Assembly (NCBI GenBank): GCA_050951725.1
Contig: JBMNJO010000012.1
Span: 62,001 to 126,000 of the forward strand
Reading direction: 5' to 3'
Length of the DNA stretch: 64,000 bases
From: DTU052 sp050951725
Lineage (GTDB): Bacteria > Bacillota > Syntrophomonadia > Syntrophomonadales > DTU052
A program made the position numbers and the translations under genes. The notes beneath the pieces were generated by a model. That model was not told the origin of the DNA and did no database searches. It saw nothing but the letters and a program-made list of their open reading frames with translations. This document shows positions 17,223-26,041 of this stretch, piece by piece. Each line of letters starts with the position of its first letter. Position 1 is the stretch's first letter.

Positions 17223-18458
17223 ATGAAACGAAAAAGACAAGTTATTGTAGCCGGGGGAGGAGCCGCAGGTATGGTAGCGGCGATTGCTGCCCGGAGGCTG
17301 GGTGCTGAGGTTACCATACTGGAGCGCAACCCGCGAGTGGGTAAGAAAATACTGGCTACTGGCAATGGGCGCTGTAACTTCACCAACATAAATGCCGGTG
17401 TTGACTTTTATCATGGCAGTAACCCGAAATTTGCTTACAGTGCACTGGCCAATTTCACGGTGGAAGATACCATCAGATTTTTTGAGAAGCTGGGGATTGC
17501 CCATAAAGTGGAGGATTTTGGCAAGGTATTCCCCATGTCTGACCAGGCTTCAAGTGTCCTTGATGTTCTCCGGTATGAATTGAAGGAACTGGGAGTCAGA
17601 ATTGTCGTTGATGCATTTATAAAAGAAATAACCAGGGCCAATGGTAAGTTTATCGTAGAATTGGCGGATGGAAAGGTATACCACGGGGACCGGGTCATTC
17701 TGGCCACCGGTGGTAAAGCCATGCCGTCAAGCGGTTCTGATGGCAGTGGCTATGACCTGGCTTCCAGGCTGGGCCACGGGATTATTGAAGTCTTTCCGGC
17801 CCTGGTGCAGCTGATGTTGGAAGGCTCCTTTTTCAAACGGATAGAGGGAGTAAAGTTCGTGGGGACGGCGGAAATAATCCACCGTGGCAAATCAGTCGCC
17901 AGGGATCGAGGGGATATACTCTTCGCCAATTATGGAGTTTCGGGCCCGCCCATTCTTCAGATCAGCAGGGCAGCCGGTGAACTATTAAAAGAGGGTGAAG
18001 AAGTCCATTTAAGAATCACTGTTATGGACAGGATGTCCAGAGAAGAACTTCGCGACCTTCTCAACCGGCGCTTTCAATCGAGTCCAACTAAGCCGGTGGA
18101 CTTCAGCCTGGTGGGTCTTATCAACAAGAGATTGATCCCGGTGGTGCTGCAACAAGCAGGTATTGATGATATAACGTGTCCGGCGGCCAGTCTATCAGCC
18201 AAAGATAGACAAGGGATCGTAGATATTTTGACTGATTGGAGGTTCAAGGTTCGGGGGACCAAGGGCTGGTCAAGCGCCCAGGTAACTGCCGGCGGTATCG
18301 ATACCAGTGAAATAGACCCGAATACCATGGAATCCAAATTGGTCAGAGGCCTGTTCTTTGCCGGTGAGGTAATGGATATAGATGGACAGTGCGGTGGATA
18401 CAACCTGCAGTGGGCATGGTCATCAGGATACGTTGCAGGTCAGAACGCAGCCTTATGA
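17223..18458 (+). CDS. HI0933/BaiN-family NAD(P)/FAD-dependent oxidoreductase
   Basis: A 411-residue cytoplasmic flavoprotein. The N-terminal dinucleotide fold has VAGGGAAGMVAA and an acidic end at ILERN, followed by the family signature KKILATGNGRCNFTN. The middle carries VILATGGKAMPSSGSDGSGY, and the C-terminus GLFFAGEVMDIDGQCGGYNLQWAWSSG completes FAD binding. Family members include BaiN and RdsA-like enzymes, but most have no assigned substrate. The ATG at 17223 follows a weak GGGAG. The next gene, another FAD oxidoreductase, begins 24 bp after the stop, so the two form an operon. Confidence 0.92.
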   Translation: MKRKRQVIVAGGGAAGMVAAIAARRLGAEVTILERNPRVGKKILATGNGRCNFTNINAGVDFYHGSNPKFAYSALANFTVEDTIRFFEKLGIAHKVEDFGKVFPMSDQASSVLDVLRYELKELGVRIVVDAFIKEITRANGKFIVELADGKVYHGDRVILATGGKAMPSSGSDGSGYDLASRLGHGIIEVFPALVQLMLEGSFFKRIEGVKFVGTAEIIHRGKSVARDRGDILFANYGVSGPPILQISRAAGELLKEGEEVHLRITVMDRMSREELRDLLNRRFQSSPTKPVDFSLVGLINKRLIPVVLQQAGIDDITCPAASLSAKDRQGIVDILTDWRFKVRGTKGWSSAQVTAGGIDTSEIDPNTMESKLVRGLFFAGEVMDIDGQCGGYNLQWAWSSGYVAGQNAAL

Positions 18459-18482
18459 GTGCTGCCATCGCAGGAGGGCAAA

Positions 18483-20102
18483 GTGATAAGACTTTCAGAT
18501 ATAAAAATCAGAATAGAACAGGCCGCAGATCCTGAAATGGAAAGACAGGCCCTGCGGGCGTTAATACTTTCCAGGCTCAGGATCAGAGAGAAGGATCTGC
18601 TTGAGGTTATCATAGTTAAAAAGTCGATCGATGCGAGAAAAAAAGACGACATTACCTATGTGTACTCGGTGGATGTTGAGGTGCTTAATGAAAAGCGGGT
18701 CCTGGGGAGAAGCGGTTCGAAAGCTATAACACCGGCTCCGGACCTTTCTTATCATGAGGTACAATCAGGTTCTGAAAACTTAAAGGAAAGACCGGTGGTC
18801 ATTGGCGTGGGGCCAGCCGGCCTCTTTGCCGGCTTGCTGTTATCGAGGAAAGGCTATAGGCCGGTAATCCTCGAACGAGGAGAAGAAGTAGAAACGAGAA
18901 CCGCCAAAATCAACAGGTTTTGGAACGACGGTTTACTGGATCCGGAAAGCAACGTGCAGTTCGGGGAAGGCGGAGCCGGTACGTTTTCTGACGGGAAACT
19001 TACTACCCTGATTAATGACCCGAGGCGACGCGCGGTATTGGAGGAGTTTGTCAGAGCCGGGGCGCCAGCCGAGATACTGTATAAGAGCAAACCGCATATA
19101 GGAACTGACAAGCTCAAGGTGACAGTTGTCAACATAAGAAAAGAGATCATCGCCCATGGTGGAGATGTGAGATTCAAAGCCAAGGTGACCGATTTTGTCA
19201 TCAAAAATGGAAAGATTGAGGCCCTCATTATTAATGATCAGGAGCGACTCCCCTGTCAGGTGGTTTTGTTGGCCACAGGCCACAGCGCCCGGGATACATA
19301 CGATGTGCTTTATCGGAGAGGTATCCGCATGACTCAAAAGCCCTTTTCCATCGGGGTCAGAATTGAGCACCCTCAGGAATTGATTAACCGGGCTCAGTAT
19401 GGTGATGCGGCCGGGCATCCGGGGTTGGATGCTGCTGACTATAAGCTCGCTTATCATTCAAAGAATGGACGGTCTGCTTACACCTTCTGTATGTGCCCCG
19501 GGGGATACGTGGTGGCTGCTGCGTCGGAAGATTTGGGTGTGGTTACCAATGGCATGAGCGAATACCGCAGAGATGGATTTAACGCCAATGCAGCTCTGCT
19601 GGTGGGAGTTACACCCGCTGATTTTGCAAGTCAGCATCCCCTGGCGGGTATAGAATTTCAACGCCGGTGGGAAGGTCTGGCCTACCAGCTGGGGGGTGGA
19701 AATTATCGGGCACCGGCCCAGTTAACCGGAGATTTCCTGGCCGACCGGTTGAGCACCAGGTGGGGAAGTGTCAAACCAACCTACCGTCCTGGTGTTGTAT
19801 TGGCGCAGCTCAGGGATTGTTTACCTCTTTACGTCATTGAGACAATGAAGGAAGCCATTGTGCATTTTGATACCCGCATAAAGGGTTTTGCCATGCCGGA
19901 CAGTATTTTGACCGGTGTTGAGACCAGGAGTTCTACCCCGGTCAGGATAAACCGGGATGAGGAACATCTGTCCAACATTGGCGGCATATACCCGGTAGGA
20001 GAAGGTGCCGGCTATGCCGGCGGCATAATGTCATCGGCGGTTGATGGTGTCAAAACCGCAGAAAGAATCATAGTCAAGTATGCCCCCCTTGAACGTACTT
20101 AG
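18483..20102 (+). CDS. FAD-dependent dehydrogenase of the COG2509 type
   Basis: A 539-residue flavoprotein. A small N-terminal domain of about 90 residues (a beta-alpha unit with YVYSVDVEVL) precedes a Rossmann fold starting at VVIGVGPAGLFAGLLLS. The EGGAGTFSDGKLTT stretch and the C-terminal YPVGEGAGYAGGIMSSAVDG motif identify the uncharacterised FAD-dependent dehydrogenase family; no substrate is established. GTG at 18483 is chosen because AGGAGGG lies 4-5 nt before it, while the GTG at 18459 directly after the previous stop has no site. It is co-transcribed with the BaiN-like gene. The pairing of two anaerobic flavoproteins suggests linked redox chemistry, but this is inference. Confidence 0.9.
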   Translation: MIRLSDIKIRIEQAADPEMERQALRALILSRLRIREKDLLEVIIVKKSIDARKKDDITYVYSVDVEVLNEKRVLGRSGSKAITPAPDLSYHEVQSGSENLKERPVVIGVGPAGLFAGLLLSRKGYRPVILERGEEVETRTAKINRFWNDGLLDPESNVQFGEGGAGTFSDGKLTTLINDPRRRAVLEEFVRAGAPAEILYKSKPHIGTDKLKVTVVNIRKEIIAHGGDVRFKAKVTDFVIKNGKIEALIINDQERLPCQVVLLATGHSARDTYDVLYRRGIRMTQKPFSIGVRIEHPQELINRAQYGDAAGHPGLDAADYKLAYHSKNGRSAYTFCMCPGGYVVAAASEDLGVVTNGMSEYRRDGFNANAALLVGVTPADFASQHPLAGIEFQRRWEGLAYQLGGGNYRAPAQLTGDFLADRLSTRWGSVKPTYRPGVVLAQLRDCLPLYVIETMKEAIVHFDTRIKGFAMPDSILTGVETRSSTPVRINRDEEHLSNIGGIYPVGEGAGYAGGIMSSAVDGVKTAERIIVKYAPLERT

Positions 20103-20270
20103 CAAACAGGAAATTACAGTAAGTTTTTTGGACGTCAAATCCAATTAAGGTGATCTCCTGCGAAAAGCTATAATACCGAGTCAGGGTTTTCGCACGGGGA
20201 ATAAAAGTTTTTTCGATGCGTATTTGGCATTTCGACTTGTCCCCAGATTCTGCCTTGTTAGATATTGACT

Positions 20271-20288
20271 CGAATAGATAAATATTCG
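20271..20288. promoter_or_regulatory. Palindrome upstream of the cold-shock gene
   Basis: CGAATA and TATTCG form a perfect 6-bp inverted repeat around GATAAA, 63 bp upstream of the TTG start. It could be an operator or a leader stem-loop; function is not shown. Confidence 0.35.
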
Positions 20289-20350
20289 TGGAAAATCAGG
20301 ACGCTGTCAGGAAACAATACTACCACAAACATGTTATAGGAGGATAAGCA

Positions 20351-20548
20351 TTGATAGGAGTAGTAAAATGGTTTGATGATGCCAAAGGTTATGGGTTTAT
20401 TGAGAGTGAAGAAGGACGGGACGTATTCGTCCACCATACAGCTATTCAGAACACAGGCTTCAGGTCCTTAAGTGAAGGTCAAAGGGTTCAATTTGATGTC
20501 ACTACTGGTCCCAAAGGGGATCAAGCCAGCAACGTCGTGATCCTTTAA
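20351..20548 (+). CDS. Cold-shock domain protein (CspA family)
   Basis: A 65-residue single-strand nucleic-acid-binding beta-barrel acting as an RNA chaperone in the cytoplasm. The RNP1 motif KGYGFI and RNP2 motif VFVHH are intact, and the length is normal for the family. It starts at TTG (20351) with AGGAGG 8 nt upstream; there is no ATG or GTG alternative close by. A long leader of up to 250 bp lies upstream, as expected for csp genes with regulated 5' ends, and a strong UUCG-loop terminator follows at 20602. Confidence 0.96.
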   Translation: MIGVVKWFDDAKGYGFIESEEGRDVFVHHTAIQNTGFRSLSEGQRVQFDVTTGPKGDQASNVVIL

Positions 20549-20601
20549 CTGTATACTCTGAGTAGGCTGGTTGCCCAAACCAAGTTAAAAACACAATCAT
20601 T

Positions 20602-20627
20602 AAAGAGCCTTCGGGCTCTTTTTTTTG
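20602..20627 (+). terminator. Rho-independent terminator of the cold-shock gene
   Basis: AAAGAGCC and GGCTCTTT form a stem with a TTCG tetraloop and run into a T-tract. Confidence 0.93.
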
Positions 20628-20773
20628 TCAGGGTTTGATTTCACGCGACGTGGTTTTCACTCCCTTTCGAGTACAGTTTTCTCTGGGGCTTTGGCTGATA
20701 TGCCAGTTAGGTTACATAGTAAAAATGGGCAAGGGGGAAAATAGTGTTACCACAATACAGGAGGTAGATAGCC

Positions 20774-20989
20774 TTGAAAAAAATTTCACCCTCAGAGATG
20801 CTCCAATTGCGAGAGTTAATGCAGATGGAGTCTAACGCTCTGGCTGTGGCCCGTGTAACTCACAATGTAATACAGGATCCGGAGCTTAAATCACTTTCCG
20901 ATACCGGTATCAAGGCCATGGAGGCCCGAATCCGCGAGATGCAGATGTTTATCGGTGACCATGATCTAATATCAAGGGGGGTCCAATAA
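20774..20989 (+). CDS. Small CotF-like / spore coat-associated protein
   Basis: A 71-residue helical protein: KKISPSEMLQLRELMQMESNALA, then a conserved-looking region ending in MQMFIGDHD. It resembles the N-terminal half of CotF-family proteins and the small partners encoded next to them in clostridia. Start TTG (20774) has AGGAGGT 9 nt upstream. One base separates it from the next gene, a clear CotF-type protein, so the two form an operon and probably act together in the spore coat. No enzymatic motif is visible. Confidence 0.75.
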   Translation: MKKISPSEMLQLRELMQMESNALAVARVTHNVIQDPELKSLSDTGIKAMEARIREMQMFIGDHDLISRGVQ

Positions 20990-20990
20990 A

Positions 20991-21308
20991 ATGATGAAAA
21001 AAGTAATCAACACAGTACTTGGTTCCGAGTCTCAGATAACAGACGAGATGCTCGCCAATATCTCACTGCATGGTGCCAAGGGCACGTCCGCAGCGTACCT
21101 GGCAGCTACTCTGGAATCGGCAACCCCCGAGGTAAGACGCATGTTCAGCGAATTCCTGACCCAATCCGTAATGTCCCACGAGACGCTCACCAACCTGGCT
21201 ATTAAAAAAGGCTGGTATAAACCTTACCAGAATCCAGATGAGCAGGTTTCACTTGCTTACCAGCAAGCCAGTATGGTGTTCAGCAGCGAAGGGATACATG
21301 CCCAGTAA
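20991..21308 (+). CDS. CotF-family spore coat protein
   Basis: A 105-residue helical protein with the Coat_F pattern: ITDEMLANISLHGAKGTSAAYLAA, then TPEVRRMFSEFLTQSVMSHETLTNLAIKKGWYKPY. CotF in Bacillus is a small spore-coat component; the clostridial homologues are assumed to have the same role. The ATG at 20991 follows AGGGGGG about 9 nt upstream; a second ATG is the next codon. It is encoded directly after its small partner gene and is followed by a hairpin terminator at 21362. Together with the SASP gene this supports sporulation ability. Confidence 0.88.
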   Translation: MMKKVINTVLGSESQITDEMLANISLHGAKGTSAAYLAATLESATPEVRRMFSEFLTQSVMSHETLTNLAIKKGWYKPYQNPDEQVSLAYQQASMVFSSEGIHAQ

Positions 21309-21361
21309 TACTTTCTGATTTGAAAACCATGACACAGGAAAGATATGGATTTGCTTTAGGT

Positions 21362-21388
21362 GCCCGGCGGAAGCCGGGCTTCATTTTC
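21362..21388 (+). terminator. Terminator of the CotF-like pair
   Basis: GCCCGGC and GCCGGGC form a 7-bp stem with a GGAA loop, followed by TTCATTTTC. It lies between convergent genes. Confidence 0.75.
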
Positions 21389-21405
21389 AGTTGAGCCCGG
21401 CATCA

Positions 21406-22011
21406 CTACTTCACCCGGCAAAATCCCCAGTCCTGCCATTGCCAGGTGGTAACCTTGTTCACGGGGGATTTACTATGCACCCACAAACGCTGCCAGTAAC
21501 TGTGATACCCGGTTACGAACAACTCATTCCTCCCATCACCGTCAGTGTCCTTAATTTCCAGGTTTTTTATCGGCTGGTCAAGGGCAGAAGACATCCACAC
21601 GGGTTTTAAGCGCTTGTTTACCAGGTTGTATACATACAGATGACAGGTTAATTCATGGTCCGGACCGGTGTGCCAGAAGGGGCGGGCTTGACCAAAACTC
21701 CCTCTTTTCCAGACAACCAGCAGTAAATCAGGTCGGCTGTCATGGGTGACGTCAGCTATATGAAGAGAGGTCACCCGCCAATCGGCAGGCGACCTCCAGA
21801 GTTCCCGACCCTTGTCAGCCACGGTCAGCCTCAGGTCTTGCAGGACGTAACGTTCAGGCTGAAGATCCTGGTCCAGGTCATAATTCATGATGTACGTTTC
21901 TGTGGTCCCTATACCAAGAACAGACAGCGGATAAGGCAGGTCGATTATGATAAACCCGGCCATTGCTGCTATGAGTATTGCTGAAACTGCTATCAGGTGC
22001 TGCCGGTCCAT
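21406..22011 (-). CDS. Membrane-anchored hypothetical protein with VCBS/FG-GAP-like repeats
   Basis: A 201-residue protein not assigned to a named family. A hydrophobic N-terminal segment (about residues 6-26) should anchor or export it. The rest is beta-rich with two aspartate-rich calcium-loop-like segments, IADVTHDSRPDLLLVVW and IKDTDGDGRNELFVTG, resembling FG-GAP/VCBS blades but too few for a full propeller. ATG at 22011 is preferred to an adjacent GTG; GAGG is close upstream. It lies about 110 bp downstream of the DUF3160 lipoprotein gene on the same strand, so both may be exported together. Role unknown. Confidence 0.75.
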   Translation of the reverse strand: MDRQHLIAVSAILIAAMAGFIIIDLPYPLSVLGIGTTETYIMNYDLDQDLQPERYVLQDLRLTVADKGRELWRSPADWRVTSLHIADVTHDSRPDLLLVVWKRGSFGQARPFWHTGPDHELTCHLYVYNLVNKRLKPVWMSSALDQPIKNLEIKDTDGDGRNELFVTGYHSYWQRLWVHSKSPVNKVTTWQWQDWGFCRVK

Positions 22012-22122
22012 CACGCCTCACTCATCCTTTTCCATCATCCCCACAATCAATACGCCAGCAAGCCGAAGGCATCATTAGCCGGCACATGCCCGGATAAATA
22101 GTCTGCATTACAGGGATTGCCG

Positions 22123-24288
22123 TTACCACGCCGGTATGTTTTCTACTTTACCGGTATAGGACTGTATCCAATCCGGAGGATCGGGGGCTTCGTCATTGCG
22201 CAGCATCTCCTGCCATTTGCTGTCTGTCAGCCGATCATTGCTCGGCCAGGGGAATTCATAGTATGAGTAAACCGCGCCCCGGGCTATCCGCAGTTTACCG
22301 TCCACTGGCACGACAGCGTAAATTGACCAGACCATGCCGGTAGCCTCCTCCAGCACCGTGTCCGGAGGTGCGGTAGCCACATCGGTGACCAGGGCCGCGG
22401 GGTTCTCCCAGATCTGTGAACGGCTCACGACATCATCGTCCTTCAGAGCCTCCAGCCAGAAGTGTTCAAGCTGTCCGCCGAATGTCCGTATCAGTTCGTA
22501 ATCGGCATCGGTCAGCGGGGTGTTGTTCAGTTCCTTTTCGGCGATGTCTTTCAACGACAGAGCCAGGGTTTCCATGCGGCTCAGGCTGTCTTGGTCCTGA
22601 TCGCTCAAGAGACCGCGGGATGCCAGACCTTCGCTGGTCATGGAGCACAATGCCGCCAGCCGGGCAAAGAGGTGAGGATTGGGTTCGACGTAACCGCGAT
22701 CGTCTTCCGGCTCCGCACCGCCGCCCATTTCTGCGTAAACCTGTTTGGCGTACAGAACGGTGTCGTGCTTGAGCTCAGTCCAGCTTCCCAGATAAGTTGC
22801 CAGATCCTTGCGCTGCCAGGCCTGGTTTTGCATGAAGGATGGATAACCCTCAGGTTTTTCCCAGGTCAGGGGGAGCAGGGTATAGAGCCAGTTCCAATAG
22901 AGGTTTTCCGTCCAGTTGGACAGCTTCAGACCCTTGACATGTCCCTTGAGCTTTTGCATGTTATCCGGATAGCCCTCATAATCCGTTTCGTTCATATTAT
23001 CCAACAAGGAATAGGCCTCCTTGGAGCCCATAGCGGCCGGTATGTCGAGGCCTTTGGGGAGGGTCCTCCGCTGGCCCTGGCTGTTTTCCTTGACCTCCCG
23101 GTAGATCAGGCGCTGGAATATGGCCGCGTCCAGTGTAAACCGCTGCCCCATGAAACGGAATCCTTTGATCTCATGTTCGCGATCTGGCTGGATACTTTCA
23201 TCGAACACAGGAATTGAGTTGATCGCCGGTGGGTCCAATTCTTTAATCTTGTTTACAAACGCCTCCCATTTGGCGGCATCTTTGACCAGGGTTTTGAGGG
23301 TTAATCCCTTACCGTAGACTTCTCTAAGTACCGGTTCATACTGATAGTAGCCCAGGTCATCGCTCTTGCCGACAAAGAAGTTGGTGGACTGATAAATCTT
23401 ATCCCAGCTATTAAGGTTCTGGCCTTCGTTAAGAGCCAGGGTCATCAGGACCGCGGAACGGGTTTCATCCACGTCCTTTTGACGGAAGGTCAAACGGCCA
23501 TACCACATCATAGATTTGAAATACCGTTTCAGGTCTTCTGATTTGGTGTAGTGACCGCGCGGTATATACTGGGTGTAATCCTCTTTAAGGTCTTCCAGGA
23601 TATTGAGTTCAGTGTACCCTATGCTCATAACCGGTGACACGGTAATGCCATCATGCTTATCAATGAGGGCCAATTCCCTGGTCACCACATCCTGCACTGC
23701 TGCCGGGATTTTGGCAGATGGGTCAAGAAGCATGGCACCCACGGTAAAGAAGGCCAGGTTCCGCAGAGCGGCATTTTCCCACTCTGATCCTTTAAGTTCC
23801 TCATACTGTCGCAGTGACTCCTGCACCATACTGGAGTTCAAGGCCTTAAGTTCCGGGATTAAATACTTGTTCTCCACGCTCTTCAGCAGGTGATTAAAAA
23901 ACAGGTGGTAGTTATGTAACATGGCATCGGTAGTTACGAAATTCGGAATGTTGTCATAGCGGTTGGTCTCGTAAAGCATAAAGAATTCAGGCATTTGTCC
24001 TGGTGTTACCACAAAACCGTTATTGGCCAGTAGCTTGAAGGCTTCCGGTGAGAACTCGAATTTTTCGCGATTAGTAACGTTAGACAGATCGGGTTCAACC
24101 TGATATGGCTTGATAGCCGGTTGAATATTGACGGGCACCTCTTGGTAGGTCGCAAATTCAGCGGCCAGAGCGGTTTTGTCGTCCGCGTTTCCGGCTCGCT
24201 GACCAGAAACGCACCCAGCCAGGGTCACGGTTATAAACAGAAAGACCGTCATTAGGGCGGTGAGTTTCCGGAGTCTCCTTGAACGCAT
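22123..24288 (-). CDS. DUF3160 domain lipoprotein
   Basis: A 721-residue exported lipoprotein. The signal peptide (basic RSRRLRK, hydrophobic core) ends in the lipobox LAGC at about residues 23-26, so the mature protein is lipid-anchored outside the membrane. Most of the rest matches the DUF3160 pattern, for example PNFVTTDAMLHNYHLFFNH near residue 120 and the late acidic LTDADYELI region. The function of DUF3160 is unknown; it occurs in several clostridia and archaea as a large surface protein. The ATG at 24288 follows GGAG. The downstream gene encodes another exported protein. No catalytic motif is evident to me. Confidence 0.88.
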   Translation of the reverse strand: MRSRRLRKLTALMTVFLFITVTLAGCVSGQRAGNADDKTALAAEFATYQEVPVNIQPAIKPYQVEPDLSNVTNREKFEFSPEAFKLLANNGFVVTPGQMPEFFMLYETNRYDNIPNFVTTDAMLHNYHLFFNHLLKSVENKYLIPELKALNSSMVQESLRQYEELKGSEWENAALRNLAFFTVGAMLLDPSAKIPAAVQDVVTRELALIDKHDGITVSPVMSIGYTELNILEDLKEDYTQYIPRGHYTKSEDLKRYFKSMMWYGRLTFRQKDVDETRSAVLMTLALNEGQNLNSWDKIYQSTNFFVGKSDDLGYYQYEPVLREVYGKGLTLKTLVKDAAKWEAFVNKIKELDPPAINSIPVFDESIQPDREHEIKGFRFMGQRFTLDAAIFQRLIYREVKENSQGQRRTLPKGLDIPAAMGSKEAYSLLDNMNETDYEGYPDNMQKLKGHVKGLKLSNWTENLYWNWLYTLLPLTWEKPEGYPSFMQNQAWQRKDLATYLGSWTELKHDTVLYAKQVYAEMGGGAEPEDDRGYVEPNPHLFARLAALCSMTSEGLASRGLLSDQDQDSLSRMETLALSLKDIAEKELNNTPLTDADYELIRTFGGQLEHFWLEALKDDDVVSRSQIWENPAALVTDVATAPPDTVLEEATGMVWSIYAVVPVDGKLRIARGAVYSYYEFPWPSNDRLTDSKWQEMLRNDEAPDPPDWIQSYTGKVENIPAW

Positions 24289-24424
24289 CTAATCATCTCC
24301 TCGGATATGTTTTTATCAAGTATATACCTACTGACTAATACGTAGTAAGAGTCTGTTTCTTACTTTGGAAGGTTCGAAAATTCATATTTGCGTGCTCATG
24401 GGGTGGTCAGACCGGTGTCATTAA

Positions 24425-25600
24425 TCATTTATCTTGAGGGGGCAAGAGGTTGGCCTTGATTAAAGTATTTTCTCCAAAACGCTCATTAATGCGATCCAGG
24501 ACCTCTTCCGAACGAGAGGTAACATCTTCAGCAAAAAGGCTTCCCTGTTGAATAGTGTCCAGAGAACGAAGATTACTCACCGACACCCCAATCAACCGGA
24601 TCCGACGCCGGTCCCGGCCAAGTTGGCCGAACAGAGAAGAGGCGGTTTCATAGAGAACGGTGCTGTTCGCGGTATGTTCAGACAGCGATCTGGAACGGTT
24701 AATCGTTTTGAAGTCCTGATAACGGACTTTTATGGTCACCGTCCGGGCTTCCATCCGGGCCCGGCGCAGACGACGGCCCAGCAGGTGTGAGAACTGCAGG
24801 AGGTAGTTTTCCAGCAGGTCGGAGTCATCAATGTCCTGGTCAAAGGTGATCTCTCGTCCGATAGACTTCATCTCCCGCTCCGTCTCAACCCGGCGGTGGT
24901 CAATACCGTGGGCCAACTCCCAGAAGAAGGGGCCCGATTGCCCCAGGTGCTTTTCCAGAACTCCAGGCGGGGTATTGGCTAAATCTCCAATAGTCTCAAT
25001 CCCCAGCCGTTTCAGGGTTTGCTGGGTCTTCGCTCCTACCCCCCAAAGCCGCGAAACGGGAAGTGGGTTGAGTACCTGGGCAGCATCCTCACGCCGGATG
25101 GTTCTCATTCCATCCGGTTTGTCCAGGTCGGTTGCCAGCTTGGCCAGAAACTTATTGTAGGAAATACCCGCAGAGATTATTAAACCGACTTCATCATGAA
25201 CTGCCTGTTTGATTTCCCGGGCCATCCTTTCAGCGGAACCGAAAATTGTTAACGACCCGGTCACATCCAGAAAGGCCTCATCTATAGAGAGTGGTTCAAT
25301 ATCCGGGGTGAAGCGGGAGAAGATATCGAAGACCTGCCGGGAGGCTTCAGCGTAGCGCTTTATATCCACCGGTAAAAATATCGCATCCGGGCATAATCTT
25401 CGGGCCCGGGCCAGAGGCATGGCCGACTTGACTCCAAAACGACGAGCTTCATAAGAACAGGTAGCCACAACTCCCCGGGAATCGGGGCGACCTCCCACAA
25501 TAACCGGTTTACCACGGAGAGCCGGGTTATCCCGTTGTTCTACTGCAGCGTAGAAGGCGTCAAGATCACAATGTATGATGGTTAGGTTATCGTCAATCAT
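24425..25600 (-). CDS. dinB: DNA polymerase IV (Y family)
   Basis: A 391-residue error-prone translesion polymerase. The catalytic acids are in DLDAFYAAVE near the start and SIDEAFLDVTGS at about residue 100. The palm/fingers sequences VATCSYEARRFGVKSAMP, the thumb with LWGVGAKTQQTLKRLGI, and a little-finger domain toward the C-terminus are all present. The C-terminus lacks an obvious clamp-binding QxxLF at its very end, though GSLFAED lies shortly before it. ATG at 25600 is chosen; a GTG at 25615 with GGGG upstream is possible. It stands alone, with no LexA box identified by eye. Confidence 0.95.
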   Translation of the reverse strand: MIDDNLTIIHCDLDAFYAAVEQRDNPALRGKPVIVGGRPDSRGVVATCSYEARRFGVKSAMPLARARRLCPDAIFLPVDIKRYAEASRQVFDIFSRFTPDIEPLSIDEAFLDVTGSLTIFGSAERMAREIKQAVHDEVGLIISAGISYNKFLAKLATDLDKPDGMRTIRREDAAQVLNPLPVSRLWGVGAKTQQTLKRLGIETIGDLANTPPGVLEKHLGQSGPFFWELAHGIDHRRVETEREMKSIGREITFDQDIDDSDLLENYLLQFSHLLGRRLRRARMEARTVTIKVRYQDFKTINRSRSLSEHTANSTVLYETASSLFGQLGRDRRRIRLIGVSVSNLRSLDTIQQGSLFAEDVTSRSEEVLDRINERFGENTLIKANLLPPQDK

Positions 25601-26041
25601 GATTCCGCCACACAATCCCCAAGATTTTTATATACAGCACTTGATCTCAATAAAGAAAAACTTATCATAGCCTGTGTAAATGCAAAAATGTCAGGGTACC
25701 CTTGAAGCAGCATGGCAGCAACCCCTGTAAAGCCCGCCGGCGAGTATTAAGGATAGAGAGCTCCAGAATTATGACGTTTTACACCGGGGAACCTCTCATG
25801 CATCAGCACTGATCTCAATACCTCTGACACTAATTATAAACGTTTATCGTTGCCAACTCTTGTACAGGGTAATTTTATGGGCTGCCATCCAGGCAAAGAG
25901 GCAGACGAAGAATTCGGTCAGGAGCTAACGTATAGATGTAATTATGGGCTGTAAGATAACTGGTTACTTGGATATGCTATAAACGGAGTAAACCTTAATA
26001 CAACATGCGAAAATAAATCCTTTGTGATGGAGTGATTCTCT
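25601..26041. other. Intergenic stretch without a gene
   Basis: About 440 bp between the divergent dinB and msrAB genes. It must contain both promoters, but no confident -35/-10 pair, riboswitch fold or coding frame was recognised. Confidence 0.55.

Noticed and set aside
22462..23217. 251-codon plus-strand frame inside the DUF3160 gene
   Set aside because: It is the shadow of a conserved lipoprotein gene with no RBS or recognisable domain.
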